Positions 60,601 to 64,000 of a DNA stretch of 64,000 nt are shown one piece after another; position 1 is the stretch's first letter, and the number at the start of each line of letters is the position of its first letter. The stretch comes from Planctomycetales bacterium ZRK34 (GTDB taxonomy: Bacteria > Planctomycetota > Phycisphaerae > Phycisphaerales > Zrk34), in NCBI GenBank assembly GCA_014873095.1, contig CP050848.1:5577850-5641849 (forward strand). Reading direction: 5' to 3'. Below the pieces are notes generated by a model. It did not search any database. It was given only the letters and a program-made list of their open reading frames with translations, and was not told where the DNA came from. Position numbers and translations under genes: made by a program.

Positions 60601-61193
60601 AGCCGCCCATGCCTTCGAACCTCTGTTCATGTGACAGCGATCGATGTCGTCACACCGACACGCCCGATCCGGTGATCGGTCTGCCGGAGCAGGCGTCGGC
60701 GATGCTCCCGGCGGACCTGCTGCAGGGCGACGAAGTGATCATCCTGCTGCTGAAGCCCAGTCCGCTGTACATCATTCTCTCGTGTCTGGGCACCCTGGCG
60801 GTGATCACACTGGTGACCATCGCGATGTTGTGGGTTCACACGCGGTTCGGCATCGGTGATTTTGAATCACGTAGCGTGATGCTGCTGGGCATGATTCTGC
60901 TGGCGCTGCGGATCTCGTGGCAGTTCATGGAATGGATGAGCCGCACGTATGTGCTGACCGATCGGCGGATCATCCGCATCAAGGGCGTGCTGCGGGTCGA
61001 GGTTTTTCAGTGCGAGCTCAAACGTCTGCAGCACACCGAAGTCGTGCTCTCGATCCGCGAGCGTCTGTTCGGGCTCGGCACCATCAGCTTCTCCACCGCC
61101 GGCACGGGTTTCCCCGAGGCGTATTGGCTCATGCTGCGGAGTCCCTACGCCGCGCATCAGAGGATACTGCAGGCAATCAACCGTTACCGGTGA
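60597..61193 (+). CDS. Bacterial PH-domain (YdbS/bPH2-like) membrane protein
   Basis: A 198-residue membrane protein starting at GTG and overlapping the hpt stop by four bases. The N-terminal cytosolic stretch has a Cys/His-rich segment (NLCSCDSDRCRHTDTPD). Two transmembrane helices follow (IILSCLGTLAVITLVTIAML; SVMLLGMILLALRISWQFM), then a PH-like domain YVLTDRRIIRIKGVLRVEVFQCELKRLQHTEV and LFGLGTISFSTAGT, characteristic of the bPH2 family. Function is not known; related YdbS/YdbT proteins influence cell-envelope stress tolerance. Confidence 0.82.
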   Translation: MKPPMPSNLCSCDSDRCRHTDTPDPVIGLPEQASAMLPADLLQGDEVIILLLKPSPLYIILSCLGTLAVITLVTIAMLWVHTRFGIGDFESRSVMLLGMILLALRISWQFMEWMSRTYVLTDRRIIRIKGVLRVEVFQCELKRLQHTEVVLSIRERLFGLGTISFSTAGTGFPEAYWLMLRSPYAAHQRILQAINRYR

Positions 61194-61208
61194 TCGTTTT
61201 TCCCTGCG

Positions 61209-62573
61209 ATGATAAAGCCCCTGAATATTTTCAGCGTCGTGCTGCTGGTATGCGGCACATGGGTCGGGCCGGGTTTCGCCGAGCGCAAGCCGAACGTCAT
61301 CGTGATTCTCGCCGACGATCTGGGCTTCGCCGACGTGGGCTTTCATGGATGCAAAGACATTCCGACGCCGCATCTGGATCGGCTGGCCGCTTCGGGTGTG
61401 CGCTGCACAAACGGGTATGTCTCGCACTCATTCTGCTCGCCGACGCGCGCCGGGTTGATGACCGGCCGCTACCAGCAGCGGTTCGGCCATGAAAACAATC
61501 CCGCCCACGAGCCGGACAATCTGTCGCTCGGTCTGCCCGTCGATGAAACCCTGCTGCCCAAAGCGATCAAACCCGCCGGTTACGTCAGCGGCATCATCGG
61601 CAAGTGGCACCTCGGCGCCGCCCCGCCGTTTCACCCGCTGGCTCGCGGATTCGACGAGCAGTACGGTTTCACCGGCGGCGGGCATCAATACTTCGCCAAG
61701 CAGTTGATCGATCGCGATTCACACTACCGCTCCCACATCGAACGCAACGGCAAACGGGAACCCACGACCGGTTACCTGACGACGCTTTTTTCCGAGGAAG
61801 CCGCCGCCTTCATCACGCGCCACAAGGACGACCCCTTCTTCCTCTACCTCGCCTACAACGCCCCGCACACGCCCCTGCAGGCACCGCCGGAATACATCGA
61901 ACGCTGTAAGCACATCGACGATGACAAACGCCGCGTGTATGGCGCGATGGTCTGCGCCCTCGACGACGGCGTCGGCCTCGTGCTCGACACCCTGAACAAG
62001 CTCGATCTCGATGACGACACCCTCATCTTCTTCCTGTCCGACAACGGCGGCCCCGACACCGTGACCCACGCCTCCAACGCGCCGCTGCGCGGTCGCAAGG
62101 GGCAAGTCTACGAAGGCGGCATCCACGTGCCCTTCGTCGTTCGCTGGACCGGCAAGCTGCCCGCCGGCGCAGTGTACGAGCAGCCCGTCAGTTCGCTGGA
62201 TATTTTCGTCACCACGCTGGCGCTGACCGGCGCCCCCGCTCCACCCAAACCGCTGGATGGTGTGAACCTCATGCCATATCTGCTCGGGCAGGCGAAAGGC
62301 GCCCCGCATGAGCGGCTCTTCTGGCGACAGGGCGGCGGGCAGGCTTACGCGGTCCGTGAAGGCGTCGACAAGTATCTTCACATCCGCGGGCACGATCCCG
62401 AGTTTTACCAACTTGATTCCGACCTCGCCGAACATCACAATGTAATCACCAGCCAGGCAGATGCCGCCGACGCGCTGCAGCGCAAGCTCGACGCCTGGAA
62501 CAGCCAACTGATCGACCCGCTCTGGCAGAACCCGCGGGCCGGCAAGCCGAAAAACGCCAACAAGGCCAAATGA
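61209..62573 (+). CDS. Exported type I (formylglycine) sulfatase
   Basis: A 454-residue sulfatase with a signal peptide ending GPGFA-ER. Metal-binding DD is in VILADDLGFADVG (residues ~36-37). The nucleophile motif is C76-S-P-T-R80 followed by AGLMTGRYQQRFG. IIGKWHLGAAPPFHPLARGFDE and IFFLSDNGGPDT complete the site. It lies 15 bases after the PH-domain gene and is followed closely by a small membrane protein and a GH43-like lipoprotein, which suggests a sulfated-glycan degradation set. Confidence 0.94.
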   Translation: MIKPLNIFSVVLLVCGTWVGPGFAERKPNVIVILADDLGFADVGFHGCKDIPTPHLDRLAASGVRCTNGYVSHSFCSPTRAGLMTGRYQQRFGHENNPAHEPDNLSLGLPVDETLLPKAIKPAGYVSGIIGKWHLGAAPPFHPLARGFDEQYGFTGGGHQYFAKQLIDRDSHYRSHIERNGKREPTTGYLTTLFSEEAAAFITRHKDDPFFLYLAYNAPHTPLQAPPEYIERCKHIDDDKRRVYGAMVCALDDGVGLVLDTLNKLDLDDDTLIFFLSDNGGPDTVTHASNAPLRGRKGQVYEGGIHVPFVVRWTGKLPAGAVYEQPVSSLDIFVTTLALTGAPAPPKPLDGVNLMPYLLGQAKGAPHERLFWRQGGGQAYAVREGVDKYLHIRGHDPEFYQLDSDLAEHHNVITSQADAADALQRKLDAWNSQLIDPLWQNPRAGKPKNANKAK

Positions 62574-62589
62574 ATTTCGAGGTAAATGC

Positions 62590-62835
62590 ATGACAACCTG
62601 CTCCAACTGCAAGTGCCAGACCAACTGCATCACGCAACTGAGCCTGGTGACGTTGATTCTTCTGGGCATCGGCGTGGCATTGTGCCCGCTCGTAACCGGT
62701 CGCGATGCCAACTCCGCGGGGTATTTCATGATGCTCGGGCTGCTGCTGTTTCCGGTCAGCATGATGTGCCGCAGCGTGGTGCTGATGTTCGTCGGCGTGG
62801 TGCTGATTCTGTTCGGCCTGCCGGCGCTCTTCTGA
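62590..62835 (+). CDS. Small Cys-rich two- or three-pass membrane protein, unknown function
   Basis: An 81-residue protein starting MTTCSNCKCQTNCITQ, with GAGG seven bases before the ATG. Four cysteines at positions 4, 7, 9 and 13 (C-x2-C-x-C-x3-C) precede hydrophobic stretches LSLVTLILLGIGVALCPLV, YFMMLGLLLFPVSMM and VVLMFVGVVLILFGLPALF. The Cys cluster could bind a metal. It lies between the sulfatase and the GH43-like gene with gaps of 16 and 6 bases, so it is probably co-expressed. No family was recognised. Confidence 0.65.
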   Translation: MTTCSNCKCQTNCITQLSLVTLILLGIGVALCPLVTGRDANSAGYFMMLGLLLFPVSMMCRSVVLMFVGVVLILFGLPALF

Positions 62836-62841
62836 TAGGTG

Positions 62842-63927
62842 ATGCAGATGCTCAAACAAGCCGCACCGCTTGCGTGTGTTATCGCCGCGCTCATGACGCT
62901 GTCTGCCTGCGCCGCCGATCCCGCTACCGCCACGTTCGACGATCGTCTTGAGCCCCTGCCGGCGACAGCGATCTTCTCCGATCCCGGTCATTACACGTGG
63001 GGCGGTTCGATGGTCCGCACCGACGACGGCGTCTGCCATCTGCTGTACTCACGCTGGCCGAAGGACAAGGGCTTTTCCGCCTGGGTGACGCATTCGGAGA
63101 TCGCCCACGCCGTGGCGGACAATCCGCTGGGGCCCTACCGGTTCGTGAATGTCGCCCTGCCCGCCCGCGGCGCCGAATTCTGGGACGGCCTGTGCACCCA
63201 CAATCCCACCGTCCAGCGATTCGGCGACAAGTACTACCTCTACTACATGGGCAACACCGGCGACGGCAAAGCGACCAAACGCCTGAACATGATCCATCGC
63301 AACAACCAGCGCATCGGTGTCGCCGTGGCCGATGATCCCGCCGGGCCGTGGAAGCGGTTCGACAAACCCGTCATCGACGTCGGCCCGGGCGATGCCCCCG
63401 ACGCGCTGATGACTTCCAATCCCTCGATCACCAAGCGGCCCGACGGCGGGTATCTCATGGTCTACAAGGCTGTCGGCAAGACAAAACCCCTGCCCTTCGG
63501 CGGCCCCGTCGTACACCTGGTCGCCACCGCCGATTCACCCACCGGCCCGTTCAAAAAGTACCCCGATCCCGTGTTCATCGTGCCGGGCGTGAACTTCCCC
63601 GCGGAGGATCCATACATCTGGTCGCAGGACGGTATCTACTGGGCCATCGTCAAAGACATGCGTGGTCACTTCACCGGCGCCGGCCGCTCCACCGCTCTGT
63701 TCTACTCCCGCGACGGCATTCACTGGGGCCCGACCGATCATCCGCTGGTCGCCACGACCACGATCAAACTCGCCGACGGATCGACCCGTGAGCTTGAGGC
63801 CCTCGAGCGCCCGCAGGTCTGGCTCGACAAGTCCGGCCGCCCCGCCGTGCTGTTTTTCGCCGCGCGTGAAAAAGACCACGACAAGCTCAGCTACAACGTG
63901 CACATTCCTTTGAAATCTCCCCGGTAA
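62842..63927 (+). CDS. GH43-like five-bladed beta-propeller lipoprotein
   Basis: A 361-residue predicted lipoprotein with lipobox LSAC at Cys23. The start is taken as ATG 62842; GTG 62839 and ATG 62848 are alternatives around an AGGTG site. The fold pattern is a glycosidase-type beta-propeller: GGSMVRTDDGVCHLLYSRWP, CTHNPTVQRFGDKYYLYYMG, SNPSITKRPDGGYLMVYKA, AEDPYIWSQDGIYWAIVKD and LERPQVWLDKSGRPAVLFFA, each blade with an acidic or aromatic face. It resembles GH43/GH117-like enzymes. The exact family and substrate were not determined. It follows a sulfatase. Confidence 0.75.
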   Translation: MQMLKQAAPLACVIAALMTLSACAADPATATFDDRLEPLPATAIFSDPGHYTWGGSMVRTDDGVCHLLYSRWPKDKGFSAWVTHSEIAHAVADNPLGPYRFVNVALPARGAEFWDGLCTHNPTVQRFGDKYYLYYMGNTGDGKATKRLNMIHRNNQRIGVAVADDPAGPWKRFDKPVIDVGPGDAPDALMTSNPSITKRPDGGYLMVYKAVGKTKPLPFGGPVVHLVATADSPTGPFKKYPDPVFIVPGVNFPAEDPYIWSQDGIYWAIVKDMRGHFTGAGRSTALFYSRDGIHWGPTDHPLVATTTIKLADGSTRELEALERPQVWLDKSGRPAVLFFAAREKDHDKLSYNVHIPLKSPR

Positions 63928-63942
63928 TGATCCGGCACGGCA

Positions 63943-64000
63943 CTGTGGCACAGCCGCCCTCGGCTGTGCGAGCGCAGTCTTCAGCACAGCCGAGGGCGGC
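63943..64000. repeat. Intergenic palindromic repeat, family B (copy 2, cut by window end)
   Basis: GCCGCCCTCGGCTGTG (63953-63968) and its exact complement (63985-64000) form a perfect 16-bp stem with a 16-base spacer. The left arm runs on to CTGTGGCACA (63943-63952), so the right arm probably continues past the window. The core matches the element at 32456-32525. Confidence 0.75.

Noticed and set aside
58090..60630. Minus-strand ORF of 846 codons
   Set aside because: It is antisense to GH97 and hpt, both well-supported families; the translation has the His/Arg/Gly bias of a GC-rich shadow frame.

Overview
The window is GC-rich, gene-dense DNA whose gene content points to a planctomycete, most likely of the Phycisphaerae type. 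The markers are three formylglycine-type sulfatases with several glycoside hydrolases, short prepilin-leader proteins beginning (G/A)-FTLIELL, PEP-CTERM-like surface proteins ending in a membrane segment plus RRRK, and an ECF sigma factor paired with a FecR/LamG protein. The assignment is inferred from gene content only. No rRNA, tRNA, CRISPR array or prophage was seen. The longest stretches without a gene are about 250-275 bases (17403-17676, 41278-41531, 51825-52096).

Layout. 1-353 is the 3' end of uvrB. A sulfatase and a GH78-type rhamnosidase diverge from about 2.1 kb. 9156-4334 (minus) is a complete molybdenum-cofactor operon: moaA, a carboxymuconolactone-decarboxylase-like gene, moaD, moaE, moeA, moaC, mog/moaB, mobA, mostly joined by 4-base stop/start overlaps. 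17402-9355 (minus) is a probable carbohydrate-use operon (PEP-CTERM-like protein, pseudopilin, GH31, sodium/solute symporter, FAD oxidoreductase), divergent from a XylR-type regulator. 32360-18898 (minus) is a 13.5-kb unit running ECF sigma factor, anti-sigma candidate, two Spy/LTxxQ-like envelope proteins, then a type II secretion set in the order gspE-F-G-H-I-J-K-L-M-C-D.

An elongation factor P gene follows, with an unusual Asn at the normally modified loop position. 38980-33176 (minus) is a second sigma-led locus: ECF sigma, FecR-LamG membrane protein, LamG PEP-CTERM-like protein, pseudopilin, and another PEP-CTERM protein with its own promoter. Then come a guanine-deaminase-like hydrolase, a PfkB kinase, a beta-helical PEP-CTERM-like protein and a second sulfatase.

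From 45 kb to the end most genes are on the plus strand: a FlgI-like lipoprotein, smc, a zinc-ribbon Ser/Thr kinase, rpsD, a minus-strand DUF2254 gene, purA, uppS, a four-helix-bundle (S23/IVP-type) gene between imperfect inverted repeats, cdsA, a GH97 enzyme, hpt, a bacterial PH-domain protein, a third sulfatase, a small Cys-rich membrane protein and a GH43-like lipoprotein.

The genes fit a polysaccharide-degrading lifestyle. Sulfatases and glycosidases are exported, a type II system carries proteins across the outer membrane, PEP-CTERM-like proteins decorate the surface, and sugars enter through the symporter. The most unusual signals are non-coding. purA has a structured leader that ends in an intrinsic terminator whose 3' arm holds the ribosome-binding site. 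The rpsD leader carries a 14-base match to the 3' end of 16S rRNA. Several families of intergenic palindromes recur, and the IVP-type gene looks like a small inserted cassette. No single wholly new multi-gene system could be demonstrated from the sequence alone.
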